From Pseudomonas sp. FP1742 (lineage in GTDB: Bacteria > Pseudomonadota > Gammaproteobacteria > Pseudomonadales > Pseudomonadaceae), in contig NZ_CP117460.1 of assembly GCF_030687145.1 (NCBI RefSeq), positions 2,914,001 through 2,978,000 of the forward strand: DNA of 64,000 bases, read 5' to 3'. Both the position numbers and the translations under genes were made by a program. Shown here one piece after another: positions 43,782-53,308 of this stretch (positions are counted from its first letter, which is position 1; each line of letters begins with the position of its first letter). Under the pieces are notes generated by a model. The model was not told the DNA's origin, did no database searches, and saw nothing but the letters and a program-made list of their open reading frames with translations.

Positions 43782-44965
43782 TCGTCGACGACCTGCCGGA
43801 GAATCTTCTGGCGCTTGAGGCGCTGATCAGGCGTGAAGACCGCCTCGTCTACAAGGCCTTGTCCGCCGACGAAGCCTTGTCGTTGTTGTTGCAGCACGAA
43901 TTCGCCATGGCCATTCTCGATGTGCAGATGCCCGGCATGAACGGCTTCGAACTGGCCGAATTGATGCGCGGCACGGAAAAAACCAAAAACATTCCGATCG
44001 TGTTCGTCAGCGCTGCCGGCCGCGAGCTCAATTACGCGTTCAAGGGCTACGAAAGCGGGGCCGTGGACTTTCTGCACAAGCCACTGGATGTTCTGGCGGT
44101 CAAGAGCAAGGTCAATGTCTTCGTCGACCTGTATCGTCAGAGCAAGGCGATGAAGCGACAAGTCGAGGCCCTGGAGCAAAGTCGCCGGGAGCAGGAGGCC
44201 CTGTTCGAGCAGTTGCAGCACACCCGCAATGAGCTTGAGCAAGCGGTGCGCATGCGCGATGACTTCATGTCCATCGTCGCGCACGAAGTCCGTACGCCGC
44301 TCAATGGCCTGATCCTCGAAACCCAGTTGCGCAAAATGCACCTGGCCCGGGATAACGCCGCGGCGTTCACCCTCGATAAGATGCACGCCATGGTCGACCG
44401 CGATGAGCGGCAGATCAAAAGCCTGATCCGCCTGATTGAAGACATGCTGGATGTCTCGCGCATCCGCACCGGCAAGCTGTCGATTCGCCCCAGTCGGTTT
44501 GACCTGGTGCAACTGGTACGCAATCTTTTGCAAAACTTTGCACCGCAGGTCGAGGCGGCAGAGTCCTCGGTCACCCTGACCGCCGACCAGTCCGTGTTGG
44601 GCAGTTGGGACGAGTTCCGTATCGAGCAAGTGATTTCCAACCTGCTGACCAATGCCTTGCGCTATGGCGCCAAGAGCCCGATCGACGTACGCGTGTACAA
44701 TCATGCCGGGCAAGCGCGGGTTGAGGTTCAGGATCGTGGTATCGGGATCAGTGATGAGAATCAGCAGCGCATTTTTCAGCAGTTCGAGCGAGTTTCCGCC
44801 AGGGCGGTTGTGGCGGGGCTGGGCCTGGGGCTGTTTATTTCGGAGCAGATTGTCGCCGCCCATGGTGGCTCCATCACCGTCGAGAGCCGGATTGGCGAAG
44901 GCGCCTTATTTCGCGTTTGTCTGCCGCTGCAGGAAAACAGCCAAATGAACGCAACCTCTGAGTGA
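43751..44965 (+). CDS. REC-histidine kinase hybrid
   Basis: 404 residues from the ATG at 43751 (MPSNIQAKLLIVDDLPENLL). N-terminal receiver (acidic IVDD, phospho-Asp in ILDVQMPGMNG, Lys in LHKPLDVL), coiled coil, HisKA with AHEVRTPLNGL, HATPase_c with NALRYG, DRGIGISDEN and GLGLGLFISEQ. No membrane segment, so a soluble kinase that may be driven by phosphotransfer to its receiver. It follows the broken cheB and overlaps its tail. The next gene starts 44 bp on. Confidence 0.92.
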   Translation: MPSNIQAKLLIVDDLPENLLALEALIRREDRLVYKALSADEALSLLLQHEFAMAILDVQMPGMNGFELAELMRGTEKTKNIPIVFVSAAGRELNYAFKGYESGAVDFLHKPLDVLAVKSKVNVFVDLYRQSKAMKRQVEALEQSRREQEALFEQLQHTRNELEQAVRMRDDFMSIVAHEVRTPLNGLILETQLRKMHLARDNAAAFTLDKMHAMVDRDERQIKSLIRLIEDMLDVSRIRTGKLSIRPSRFDLVQLVRNLLQNFAPQVEAAESSVTLTADQSVLGSWDEFRIEQVISNLLTNALRYGAKSPIDVRVYNHAGQARVEVQDRGIGISDENQQRIFQQFERVSARAVVAGLGLGLFISEQIVAAHGGSITVESRIGEGALFRVCLPLQENSQMNATSE

Positions 44966-45009
44966 CCATACGGTCGTATCAGCAGCTATTGACCGAACAA
45001 AGGTTTTCC

Positions 45010-45387
45010 ATGAGTGAAGATGCACAAGACGTGGTATTGATCGTCGAGGATGACCCTTCGATCCTGATGGTGTTGTCAGCTTATTTGTCTGGTGAAGGTT
45101 ACCGGGTGCTGCAAGCCGAAAACGGCGAGCAGGCCTTTGAAATTCTGGCGAGTAAACCGCACCTGGACATGATGATCACCGACTTCCGCCTGCCTGGCGG
45201 GATTTCCGGTGTGCAGATTGCCGAGCCTGCAGTGAAATTGCGACCGGAGCTCAAGGTGATCTTCATCAGTGGTTACCCGCAGGAGATCCGCGAGACCGAC
45301 AGCCCGATCACCCGCAAAGCACCGATCCTGGCCAAGCCATTCGATCTGGATGTGTTGCAACAGATCATGCAGGACATGCTGTCCTGA
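45010..45387 (+). CDS. Single-domain response regulator
   Basis: 125 residues from the ATG at 45010 (AAAGG upstream). Receiver fold: VVLIVEDDPSILMVL, phospho-Asp in MMITDFRLPGGISG (note the insertion of two Gly in the loop), VIFISGYPQEI and LAKPFDLDVL. Last of the plus-strand cluster; likely phosphorylated by the kinase just upstream. Convergent with the next gene, 29 bp between stops. Confidence 0.88.
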   Translation: MSEDAQDVVLIVEDDPSILMVLSAYLSGEGYRVLQAENGEQAFEILASKPHLDMMITDFRLPGGISGVQIAEPAVKLRPELKVIFISGYPQEIRETDSPITRKAPILAKPFDLDVLQQIMQDMLS

Positions 45388-45416
45388 AGCTGTGGCAGCT
45401 CCTATGCAAGAGTGCT

Positions 45417-47087
45417 TCAGATTCTGATCATTTCCCGCACCTTCGCCGTCAGCAGGTCGAACGTGAACGGCTTGGTGATCATCTGCATGCCGGGGTCAAG
45501 AAAACCACCGCGCACGGCAGCGTGTTCGGCATACCCGGTGATGAACAACACTTTGAGGTCGGGCCGGTATTGGCGGCCGATTTCCGCCAATTGTCGGCCG
45601 TTCATCCCGGGCAATCCCACATCGCTGATCAACAGGTCGATACGCTGCCCGGAATCGAGAATCGGCAGCGCGCTGTCGGCATCGCCCGCTTCAACGAAGG
45701 CGTAGCCCAATTCACTCAATACGGCGCTGACCAGGACTCGTACCGCGGGATCGTCCTCGACGATCAGCACGGTTTCGCCTTCCCGGGCGTAAGGCGCGTG
45801 TTGCAGATCGACTTGTGTGTCTTGAACGAGCTCACCCTGAAAACGCGGTAAAAACAGACTGACCGTGGTGCCTTTTCCGACTTCACTGTGGATGGTGACG
45901 TGTCCGCCGGACTGTTTGCTGAAACCGTAAATCATTGATAACCCCAGGCCCGTGCCCTGGCCGATGGGTTTGGTGGTGAAGAACGGGTCAAAGGCCCGGT
46001 TGATGGTGCTTTCCGGCATGCCGTAACCGGTATCGGTGACGCTCAGGACGATGTAATCACCGGGTTGGAGATTGTTATGGGCTTGGGTGTATTGCGCATC
46101 CAGATGCTGGTTGGAGGTTTTGACCAGCAGTTTTCCGCCGTCGGGCATGGCATCCCGGGCATTGAGTACCAGGTTGAGCAGGGCGCTTTCGAGTTGGTTG
46201 GGGTCCGCCTCGGCCACCCACAGCTGGTCGTCCAGTTGCATTTCCAGGTGAATGCTTTCGTTGATGCTGCGCTGTAACAGTTCATCCATGGATGCCACCA
46301 GGACGTTCATCTCCACGGGTTTTGAATCCAGCGACTGGCGTCGGGAGAACGCCAGCAGTCGGTGAGTCAGGCCCGCCGCGCGGTTGGCGGACGTCACCCC
46401 CAGGTCGATCAGGCTGTCCAGGTCCTCGGTGCGCCCTCGGGCCAGGCGTCGACGCAGCAGCTCCAGGCTGCCGATGATGCCGGTCAGCATGTTGTTGAAG
46501 TCATGGGCAATGCCGCCGGTGAGTTGACCGACCGCTTCCATTTTCTGCGATTGTCTGAGGGCTTCTTCGTTGTGACGCAATTGTGCCGTGCGTTCTTCGA
46601 CCTGTTGTTCGAGGGTTTCCAGCGTATTTTGCAGGCGCAGTTCGCTTTGGCTCAGATCAATCAGTCGGTCCCGGGCTTCATACTGCCGTCGTCGCCCGCG
46701 CAACGCGGTGGTGACCAGGCTGATCAGGGTCACCGGATGAAACGGCCGCTCGAGAAACGTTACATTGCCCAACTGGGGGCCGAGCCGCGATGCCGGGTTC
46801 TGCTCCGGGCCTCCGTGGTGGGTCAGCAGTACGATCGGCAGGTCGGACCATGCCGGTTGCTGCTCGATCAGACCGAGCAGCGGTTCCAGGTCTGCGCCCA
46901 ACAAGGCCTCGGACGCAATCACCAGCAATCCGGCGCCTTGCTCAAGTTCACTGCACAACGCAACAAGATTCGGGGTGATGATCCCGTCGAACCCGGCTTC
47001 GTTGAGTATCATCAGCGCGATCTGGCTGTCGCGTCCCACCGGCGCAAGAATGATTGCGCGTTCGGACATCGCCTCGATGACGGTCAC
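45417..47087 (-). CDS. Hybrid histidine kinase with N-terminal pseudo-receiver
   Basis: 556 residues. The N-terminal 130 residues have a receiver-like fold (AIILAPVGRDSQIALMILNE, LPIVLLTHHGG) but lack the acidic pair and phospho-Asp, so probably a pseudo-receiver. Then coiled coil, HisKA of the HDFNNML type (GGIAHDFNNMLTG), HATPase_c (NLVLNARDAMPDGG, DTGYGMPE, GTGLGLSM) and a C-terminal receiver (VLIVEDDPAV, LISDVGLPGMNG, TKPFTFDL). Its ATG overlaps the KaiC stop by 4 bp, so the two are translationally coupled. Confidence 0.92.
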   Translation of the reverse strand: MTVIEAMSERAIILAPVGRDSQIALMILNEAGFDGIITPNLVALCSELEQGAGLLVIASEALLGADLEPLLGLIEQQPAWSDLPIVLLTHHGGPEQNPASRLGPQLGNVTFLERPFHPVTLISLVTTALRGRRRQYEARDRLIDLSQSELRLQNTLETLEQQVEERTAQLRHNEEALRQSQKMEAVGQLTGGIAHDFNNMLTGIIGSLELLRRRLARGRTEDLDSLIDLGVTSANRAAGLTHRLLAFSRRQSLDSKPVEMNVLVASMDELLQRSINESIHLEMQLDDQLWVAEADPNQLESALLNLVLNARDAMPDGGKLLVKTSNQHLDAQYTQAHNNLQPGDYIVLSVTDTGYGMPESTINRAFDPFFTTKPIGQGTGLGLSMIYGFSKQSGGHVTIHSEVGKGTTVSLFLPRFQGELVQDTQVDLQHAPYAREGETVLIVEDDPAVRVLVSAVLSELGYAFVEAGDADSALPILDSGQRIDLLISDVGLPGMNGRQLAEIGRQYRPDLKVLFITGYAEHAAVRGGFLDPGMQMITKPFTFDLLTAKVREMIRI

Positions 47088-48589
47088 TTGGCGTCTTCCT
47101 GAAGCAACGGATTACTCGCGCCCATGTAAGTCGGCACGCCGCGCAACACACCCTGGAATGCATCCAGCGGCTCACCGATGGTGATGCCCTGGCTGCTGAT
47201 GCGGTATTCGCGAATGGTCGATTCGTGGCTGCCGGTGCGTTTCTTGATGATCGAGATTGCCCGGCGAACCTTGCCCAGCGCCTCGAAGTAGCGCAACAGA
47301 ATGACGGTGTCGGCCAGATAGGTAATGTCGACGGGCGCCTGCATGTCCCCGACCAGCCCATGCTGAGCGACGGTCATGAACGTCGCGGCGCCCTGACGAT
47401 TGAGGTACAGCAGCAACTCGTGCATGTGCAGCACCAGCGCATTTTCCTCGGGCATCGCGGCCTGATAGCCGTTGATGCTGTCGATCACCACGGTTTTGAT
47501 CTGACCCTCATCGACATAACGGCGAACCCGGTGGGAGAACTCGCCGGGGGACAATTCGGCGGCGTCCACTTGCTCGATCATCAGGTTGCCGGTGTCTTGC
47601 AATGCCTGAAGGTCGATGCCGATGTTTTTCATCCGTTCGAACAGCAGTCCCAGCTCTTCATCGAAGATGAACAGCGCGGCCTTCTCACCACGGGCCACGG
47701 CCGCAGCGGCGAAGATCATCGAGATCAGCGATTTGCCGGTCCCGGCCGGACCGAGAATCAACGTGCTGGAGCCCGTCTCGATACCGCCACCGAGCAGGGC
47801 GTCCATTTCCGTGATGCCACTGGTCAGCTGCTGGCGGGTATAACGCCCGCGGTGTTCGGCCGCGACCAGGCGCGGGAACACATGCACGCCGTCGCCCATG
47901 ATGGTGAAGTCATGGAAACCTCCACGGTATTTCTGGCCGCGGTATTTCACCACGCGGATGCGCCGGCGTTCGGCACCGTAGTTGGGCGTCAGCTCTTCGA
48001 GACGAATCACTCCATGGGCCACGCTGTGCACGGTTTTGTCGAGGGATTCGGTGGTCAGGTCATCGAGCAGCAGCACCGTGGCGTCGTAGCGCACGAAGTA
48101 ATGCTTGATGGCCAGAATCTGCCGGCGATAACGCAAAGAACTCTGGGCCAACAGACGGATTTCGGACAGGCTGTCGAGCACCACGCGAGTCGGCTTGACC
48201 CGTTCGACTACTTCGAAAATCTGTTTGGTAGCTTCACCCAGCTCCAGGTCCGAGGAGTACAGCAGGCTCTGCTGATGCTCGGCATTGAGCAGGCTTTCCG
48301 GCGGCGTCAACTCGAAGATGTGGATGTTCTCATCGAGCTCCCAGCCGTGAGACAACGCGCCCTGGCGCAACTCGCGCTCGGTTTCCGACAGCGTGATGTA
48401 CAACGAGCGTTCGCCGGCGCGGGTGCCGGCCAACAGAAAATGCAACGCGACGGTGGTTTTGCCGGTTCCGGGTTCACCCTCCAGCAAGAACAGATGGCTG
48501 CGGGACAATCCACCGGCCAGGATGTCATCCAGACCTTCGATACCGGTGCCGGCTTTTGCGCTGATCAACTCGTTAGATGTAGTCAAAAA
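47084..48589 (-). CDS. KaiC-like ATPase with two KaiC domains
   Basis: 501 residues. Two RecA-type KaiC domains: first Walker A GEPGTGKTTVAL with paired Glu in TLSETEREL; second GPAGTGKSLISM with FDEELGLLF; a short C-terminal tail (YMGASNPLLQEDAK). The start is taken as the TTG at 48587-48589 (MTTSNELISAKAG), because GAGAGGG lies 6-9 nt upstream; an ATG 12 bp earlier has no ribosome site. Non-cyanobacterial KaiC proteins often pair with a histidine kinase, as here, in stress or circadian-like signalling; no kaiB is seen. Confidence 0.9.
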   Translation of the reverse strand, partial: FLTTSNELISAKAGTGIEGLDDILAGGLSRSHLFLLEGEPGTGKTTVALHFLLAGTRAGERSLYITLSETERELRQGALSHGWELDENIHIFELTPPESLLNAEHQQSLLYSSDLELGEATKQIFEVVERVKPTRVVLDSLSEIRLLAQSSLRYRRQILAIKHYFVRYDATVLLLDDLTTESLDKTVHSVAHGVIRLEELTPNYGAERRRIRVVKYRGQKYRGGFHDFTIMGDGVHVFPRLVAAEHRGRYTRQQLTSGITEMDALLGGGIETGSSTLILGPAGTGKSLISMIFAAAAVARGEKAALFIFDEELGLLFERMKNIGIDLQALQDTGNLMIEQVDAAELSPGEFSHRVRRYVDEGQIKTVVIDSINGYQAAMPEENALVLHMHELLLYLNRQGAATFMTVAQHGLVGDMQAPVDITYLADTVILLRYFEALGKVRRAISIIKKRTGSHESTIREYRISSQGITIGEPLDAFQGVLRGVPTYMGASNPLLQEDAK

Positions 48590-48726
48590 ATGCCCTCTCA
48601 TGACTAGGGGAAGCGAGGCAGCAGGCTTCAAGTGCCTGAAATGGGCTGCCTGATCACTTGACCTTTCGTCGAGTCGGCGGTTCAACCTTTTCTTGCTCTG
48701 ATTTGTCGCGGCTACCGAGAGATCGT

Positions 48727-49782
48727 TTATAGCCCTTGCTGCAACGCCGGATCGTCGGGGTTTAGCTGTTCCAGCTGCGCCAGCAGGATCTGCACGTTCT
48801 GCAACTGCCCGCTTTCCTTCCAGTAGTTGATCAACAGTACGCGCGCCTTGCGATCGGCAGGGTGGCGCTGGACGATTTCCTGCAGCTGTTTCTGTGCGGC
48901 CTCCAGCTCCTGCTCGTCATGCAGCGTGGTGGCCAGGTCGTAGCGGTAATCCTTGTTGTCGGGCTCAAGTTCCACGGCTTTCGACAGCCCGAGCAGTGCG
49001 AACTCACTTTGCCCGTGATGCAGCAGCCAGAGCCCCAACGCATGTTGCAGGTAGGCCGAATCGGGCTGGGCCTTTAACTGCCTGGCCAACAATTGCTGGG
49101 CGGCATCGCTCTGGCCCTGTCGATCCAGCACTTCGATCTGCATCACCAAGGCCGGCAAGTTGCCGGGGGCCAGTTGCAACGTGCGCTCCAATGCCTGTTG
49201 CGCGTCCTTCAGTTCGGCGTTGTGCAAATGCAGGCGGGCCAGTTGGTACTGGGTGTCGGCACTTTCCGGCTGACGCTTGAGGACCTGTTCCCAGGCATCG
49301 ATGGCTTGTTCCAATGGCCCGAAATACAACCCCAACTCATCCGGGGACAGGCCCAACAAGGCGTTGACCGCCACAAACCGGACGTTTTGGTCGCTGTCAT
49401 CGAGCAAGGGCCCGAGCAACAGGCTGCGCTGTCCGTTGGGGACTAAACCGCTGATGCTCTTGATCGCCGCGATGCGTACATCCGCCGATGGATGTTGCAG
49501 GTCCGCACTCGCCAGTTTCAAAGCTTGCGGGCTGGGGTAGTTGGGCAGTTCGGCATGCAGCCAGACGCGGCGCTTGGCGGACAGGTCGGGGCGGCCTAAT
49601 TGCTGGTAAAGAACCCGCGCCGCCCCCGGTTGACCCGCGCGTGCCTGGGTCAGCGCTTCGCTGTAGCCACGTCGGATCGTCTCCGGCACGACAGGCGTCG
49701 TGCTGCGTAAAAAAAACCAGGCGAGGGCGAGGGCAAGCAGTGCGCAGAGGCTGATGAGCAGATAGCGGCGGGACTGAGGCAT
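48727..49782 (-). CDS. Membrane-anchored TPR/HEAT-like repeat protein
   Basis: 351 residues with an N-terminal anchor (YLLISLCALLALALAWFFL). The first half has HEAT-like helices (SADVRIAAIKSISGLVP, DQNVRFVAVNALLGLSP), the second about five TPR-like units (DTQYQLARLHLHNAELKDAQ, PALVMQIEVLDRQGQSDAAQ, YLQHALGLWLLHHGQSEFAL, DYRYDLATTLHDEQELEAAQ). A periplasmic scaffold by layout; the partner is unknown. Such proteins in this setting often accompany cytochrome or sulfatase genes, but none is adjacent. Confidence 0.75.
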   Translation of the reverse strand: MPQSRRYLLISLCALLALALAWFFLRSTTPVVPETIRRGYSEALTQARAGQPGAARVLYQQLGRPDLSAKRRVWLHAELPNYPSPQALKLASADLQHPSADVRIAAIKSISGLVPNGQRSLLLGPLLDDSDQNVRFVAVNALLGLSPDELGLYFGPLEQAIDAWEQVLKRQPESADTQYQLARLHLHNAELKDAQQALERTLQLAPGNLPALVMQIEVLDRQGQSDAAQQLLARQLKAQPDSAYLQHALGLWLLHHGQSEFALLGLSKAVELEPDNKDYRYDLATTLHDEQELEAAQKQLQEIVQRHPADRKARVLLINYWKESGQLQNVQILLAQLEQLNPDDPALQQGL

Positions 49783-49858
49783 GCAGGAATCCGGGAGCTG
49801 ACAGGCTTTTGCAAAGTTGCCAGCTTCGGTCAGGCCGGGCTGTGAGTCAAACCCTTGC

Positions 49859-50758
49859 TCAGTTCAGCACGTAGTCGTCTGGCTCAAGGGCCGCTGGCAA
49901 GTCGGTTTGCCCCAGCGCTGCCAGCACTTCGCGTTCCAGTGTGCGCAAAATCGCATTGCACGGCAGATCGTTCTCATCGAAGCCGAACGGGTCTTCCAGG
50001 TCGTCACCGATTTCGTCGAGGCCGAAAAAGGTGTAACTGACAATGGCGGTGATCACCGGAGTCAACCAGCCAAGGGGTTCGGCCATGGCAAACGGCAGCA
50101 GAATGCAGAACAGATAAATGGTGCGGTGCAGCAACAGGGTGTAGGGGAAGGGCAGTGGCGTGCTTTTGATGCGTTCGCAACTGGCCTGGACCTGACTGAG
50201 ACTGACCAGTCGCGTTTCCAGTTGGGTATAACGCCACTCGCTGATCTGACCGCGTTCGGCGAGGGCCGAGCACCGGATGCCGATCCGCTGCAAAACCGCG
50301 TCAGTGATATTCGGGTGCGCTGCGTCCGGGGCGTCCTGCGTCCACGGTGTGATGGCGTTCACCTCGTTTTCAAAACGCAGGCGGGCGATCAGGCCATGGG
50401 CGAAACCGCAGAGTTCACGCAGCACAAGCTCACGTTCGGCCGCCGTCATCAGCCCCTGGGTTTGGCGAATCAACGAGCGGACTTCGATGATCAACTGCCC
50501 CAGATGCTTGCGGCCCTCCCACCAGCGGTCGTAGCAAGCGTTGTTACGAAAGCTCATGAAGATCGACAACGACAGACCCAGCAGGGTGAACGGCGTGGCG
50601 TTGACCCTGGAGAAATACGCCGGGTGCCAGGTCTCCACCAGCACGATCACCGACGCCAGCAGGGTCACCAACAAACTGCGCAAGGCAATGCGTTTGGCAA
50701 TCGAGCCTTTAAGAGAGAACAGCATGCCGAGCAGATTCGGTTTGGGACGCACAATCAT
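49859..50758 (-). CDS. Bestrophin-family ion channel (YneE-like)
   Basis: 299 residues. Bacterial bestrophin landmarks: N-terminal MIVRPKPNLLGMLFSLKGSI, TPFTLLGLSLSIFMSFRNNA, CYDRWWEGRKHLGQLI, and the C-terminal FFGLDEIGDDLEDPFGFDEN, where the acidic cluster lines the cytosolic gate. Four membrane segments. Homologues form pentameric channels. Divergent from the efflux operon. Confidence 0.92.
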   Translation of the reverse strand: MIVRPKPNLLGMLFSLKGSIAKRIALRSLLVTLLASVIVLVETWHPAYFSRVNATPFTLLGLSLSIFMSFRNNACYDRWWEGRKHLGQLIIEVRSLIRQTQGLMTAAERELVLRELCGFAHGLIARLRFENEVNAITPWTQDAPDAAHPNITDAVLQRIGIRCSALAERGQISEWRYTQLETRLVSLSQVQASCERIKSTPLPFPYTLLLHRTIYLFCILLPFAMAEPLGWLTPVITAIVSYTFFGLDEIGDDLEDPFGFDENDLPCNAILRTLEREVLAALGQTDLPAALEPDDYVLN

Positions 50759-50966
50759 GGGCAGGGCTTTATCCAGGGAGGAAATTTTCGCGGCGTTGTC
50801 AGCCTAAGGGCTGGGGCGAATCCAGTCCAATCGCTATGGCTGACGGGGTGATCGACAGGCTCTATCAATATAGGAGTGCCCATCGGCGAATTGGCCTACA
50901 GGTTCTGTCGACACTGAAACCCATCGAAGCGCTGACGCAATGACTACGCTTGCAGGAGATGACTCG

Positions 50967-53114
50967 ATGAGCACGCCCATGCAACCGTTGCTTCAATACT
51001 TCAAGGCTATTCTCAATCCTGGATGGGAGGTGCTGCTGTTTGCCCTGAGAACCATCGTGGCCGGATTGCTGACGCTGTACCTGGCTTTTGTGTTCGACCT
51101 CGACCAACCCAAGTGGTCGATCATGGCGGTGATCATCGTCAGCCAGCCATTGGGCGGCATGGCTCTGGCCCGAAGTTTCGGCCAGATCATCGGCACCACG
51201 CTGGGCGCGGCAGTCGCGGTATTGATCATGGCCATTTTCCCCCAGGCGCCGCTGCCCTTCATTATCACCCTGGCCTTATGGCTGGCGCTGTGTACCGCCG
51301 GTGGCACCTTGTTGCGCTACACCAGCTCCCAGGCGTTTGTTCTGAGCGGTTACACGGCGGTGGTGGTGGCATTGCTGGCGCAACCCGACCAGGAGGGCAC
51401 GTTCCTGCTGGCCGTCACCCGTGTGACTGAAACATTATTGGCGGTGGCTTGCGTGTGTGTCGTCAGTCTTCTGACCGCGCGACCGGAGGCGGTGGCCCGG
51501 GGTTACTTCGCCAAGATCGATCAAGTGATCAAGCTGCTCGCGACTCACGCGGCAGCGGTCATTCGAACCGAGGAAAGCGAGGCCGATTTCCACCAGCGGC
51601 AAATGCAATTGTTGGGTGAGATCAGCGCCCTTGAAGGGCTGCGTCGGCATTTGTATTTCGATGCGCCACGGTTACGCAGTGCCGATAGCCTGGTGCAGTT
51701 GCTCGGCAATCAACTGGTGCTGCTGACTTCGCGGCTGACGGCATTGCGTCACCAGCGGCAACTGCTCACCGAGCGCTGGAAAGGCGCGTTGCCGGAAGAA
51801 ATACAACATTTGCGTGCCGAGGAACTGGCGTTTCTCGATGAATTGGCCGTGCAAGGGCGCTCATTGTCGAACGAGGCGCGGCACCATTTCGGCGCGCTGC
51901 AACAGCGCTTCGATGACCAGGCCTACAAGGCCGAACAACTCACTGAGACGATGCCTGCCACCCTGCGCTCACTGGCCTGGGCATTGCGCTGGGAGCAGGC
52001 GCGGATGTTGGAGCAACTGGGGCAGATTCTGGAACTGAGTGACGCGATCCAGGACGGACGTGAAGCCAGTTGCGTGTTCCGCGGCCAGGAAAACCCGTTG
52101 CATCTGGACTTCACGTTGGCGGCAATGAACGCAATCCGGGCATTTACCGCGTTGCTGGTGGCCGGTCTGATCTGGATCGAGACCGCTTGGGATGGGGCCC
52201 GTGGCGGGATGATCGTGGTGGGGATTCTCTGTTCGCTGATGGCGACTTTTCCGCGACCGTTGCTGGCCAGTCAAAGCTTTGCTAGGGGGTTGGGTCTGGC
52301 CTTGGTGGTGTCGGCACTCTATCTGTTCATGCTGATGCCGATGATCAGTGATTTCGAGTTACTCGCTTTGCTGCTGGCCCCATTGCTGTATGCCGTCGCG
52401 GTGGGGCTGGCCAGCCCGCCAACCACCGGCACGGGTATTGGCCTGGGACTGACCACCCTGCTGTTGCTGGGCCCGCAAAATGTCGGAATCGGGCAAAACA
52501 GTGCCATTCAATGGTTCGAGTTTGCCGGTGCGTATATCAGTGCAGCCGCGATGGCGCTCAGCGTGTACGCCTTGATCTTCCCGTTCAGGCCCGACTTGCG
52601 GATACGCCGGCTGTTCAATGAAAGCTGCGAGCAGGTCTACGCTTTGTTGAAGACGCCGGCCACCGATGAACAGCAATTTGCGTTTGAAAGCCGCATGGTC
52701 GATCGCCTGACCATGATGCTGGGACTATTGCCGGCGACCAACGAAAAACATTCCCGCGAGCTGTTCGAAGTCAGCCTCGGGTGCATGGCACTGGGGGTGG
52801 CTTTGAACCAGCTCAGGCAACAGGGGCGAAGCAATACGTTGCTGAGTACCGAACAACAAAACCGTTTGCTGGCGGCTGTCCGTGAGACAGGACAATTGAT
52901 TGCCGGGCGGCCCGGGATCGACCCTGAGCGGTTGCTCGGAAACTTGCGTGTGCTGGGCGATGAAATGGACGACCTGCATTTGGACGTTCACGAACATCTA
53001 TGGTCGGTGTTCCGGATGCGTGTGGCATTGTTGATCGTGGTGTCGTTTCTGGAGCGTCATCGCAAATACTTCCAACCCGCAGACAAGGAAGGAGTGCCGG
53101 CCCTTGCCCATTGA
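50967..53114 (+). CDS. FUSC-family inner-membrane efflux protein (AaeB-like)
   Basis: 715 residues from the ATG at 50967 (GGAG 8 nt upstream). Two sets of membrane helices (about 20-180 and 390-540) with a soluble helical part after each, the FUSC/AaeB layout: LRTIVAGLLTLYLAFVFDLD, PKWSIMAVIIVSQPLGGMAL, and second set MNAIRAFTALLVAGLIWIET. With the DUF1656 and HlyD proteins it forms a p-hydroxybenzoate-type aromatic acid exporter. Overlaps the DUF1656 gene by 11 bp. Confidence 0.9.
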   Translation: MSTPMQPLLQYFKAILNPGWEVLLFALRTIVAGLLTLYLAFVFDLDQPKWSIMAVIIVSQPLGGMALARSFGQIIGTTLGAAVAVLIMAIFPQAPLPFIITLALWLALCTAGGTLLRYTSSQAFVLSGYTAVVVALLAQPDQEGTFLLAVTRVTETLLAVACVCVVSLLTARPEAVARGYFAKIDQVIKLLATHAAAVIRTEESEADFHQRQMQLLGEISALEGLRRHLYFDAPRLRSADSLVQLLGNQLVLLTSRLTALRHQRQLLTERWKGALPEEIQHLRAEELAFLDELAVQGRSLSNEARHHFGALQQRFDDQAYKAEQLTETMPATLRSLAWALRWEQARMLEQLGQILELSDAIQDGREASCVFRGQENPLHLDFTLAAMNAIRAFTALLVAGLIWIETAWDGARGGMIVVGILCSLMATFPRPLLASQSFARGLGLALVVSALYLFMLMPMISDFELLALLLAPLLYAVAVGLASPPTTGTGIGLGLTTLLLLGPQNVGIGQNSAIQWFEFAGAYISAAAMALSVYALIFPFRPDLRIRRLFNESCEQVYALLKTPATDEQQFAFESRMVDRLTMMLGLLPATNEKHSRELFEVSLGCMALGVALNQLRQQGRSNTLLSTEQQNRLLAAVRETGQLIAGRPGIDPERLLGNLRVLGDEMDDLHLDVHEHLWSVFRMRVALLIVVSFLERHRKYFQPADKEGVPALAH

Positions 53115-53304
53115 TCTGGAAGTGGGTGGCGTCTATCTGCCGCCAATCGCCCAGGCCCTGTTGCTGGCCTTGCCGATTTTTCTGCTGTTGGACTGGATCT
53201 TGCGCCGCATTGGGGTACTGCGTTTTGTCTGGCATGAAGCCCTGTTCGAAGGCGCGTTGTATGCCTGCGTATGCGCAACACTGATCCTGGTGATGGGAGC
53301 CTGA
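53104..53304 (+). CDS. DUF1656 small membrane protein (AaeX-like)
   Basis: 66 residues from a TTG start at 53104 (MPIDLEVGGVYLPPIAQALL), overlapping the FUSC gene. Two membrane helices (LLLALPIFLLLDWIL and LYACVCATLILVMGA). DUF1656 proteins always sit between FUSC and HlyD genes and are thought to be part of the exporter. AAGGAAGG upstream supports the start. Confidence 0.88.
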   Translation: MPIDLEVGGVYLPPIAQALLLALPIFLLLDWILRRIGVLRFVWHEALFEGALYACVCATLILVMGA

Positions 53305-53308
53305 TGCC

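Noticed and set aside
47225..48607. 460-codon plus-strand frame over kaiC
   Set aside because: Shadow of the KaiC-like gene.
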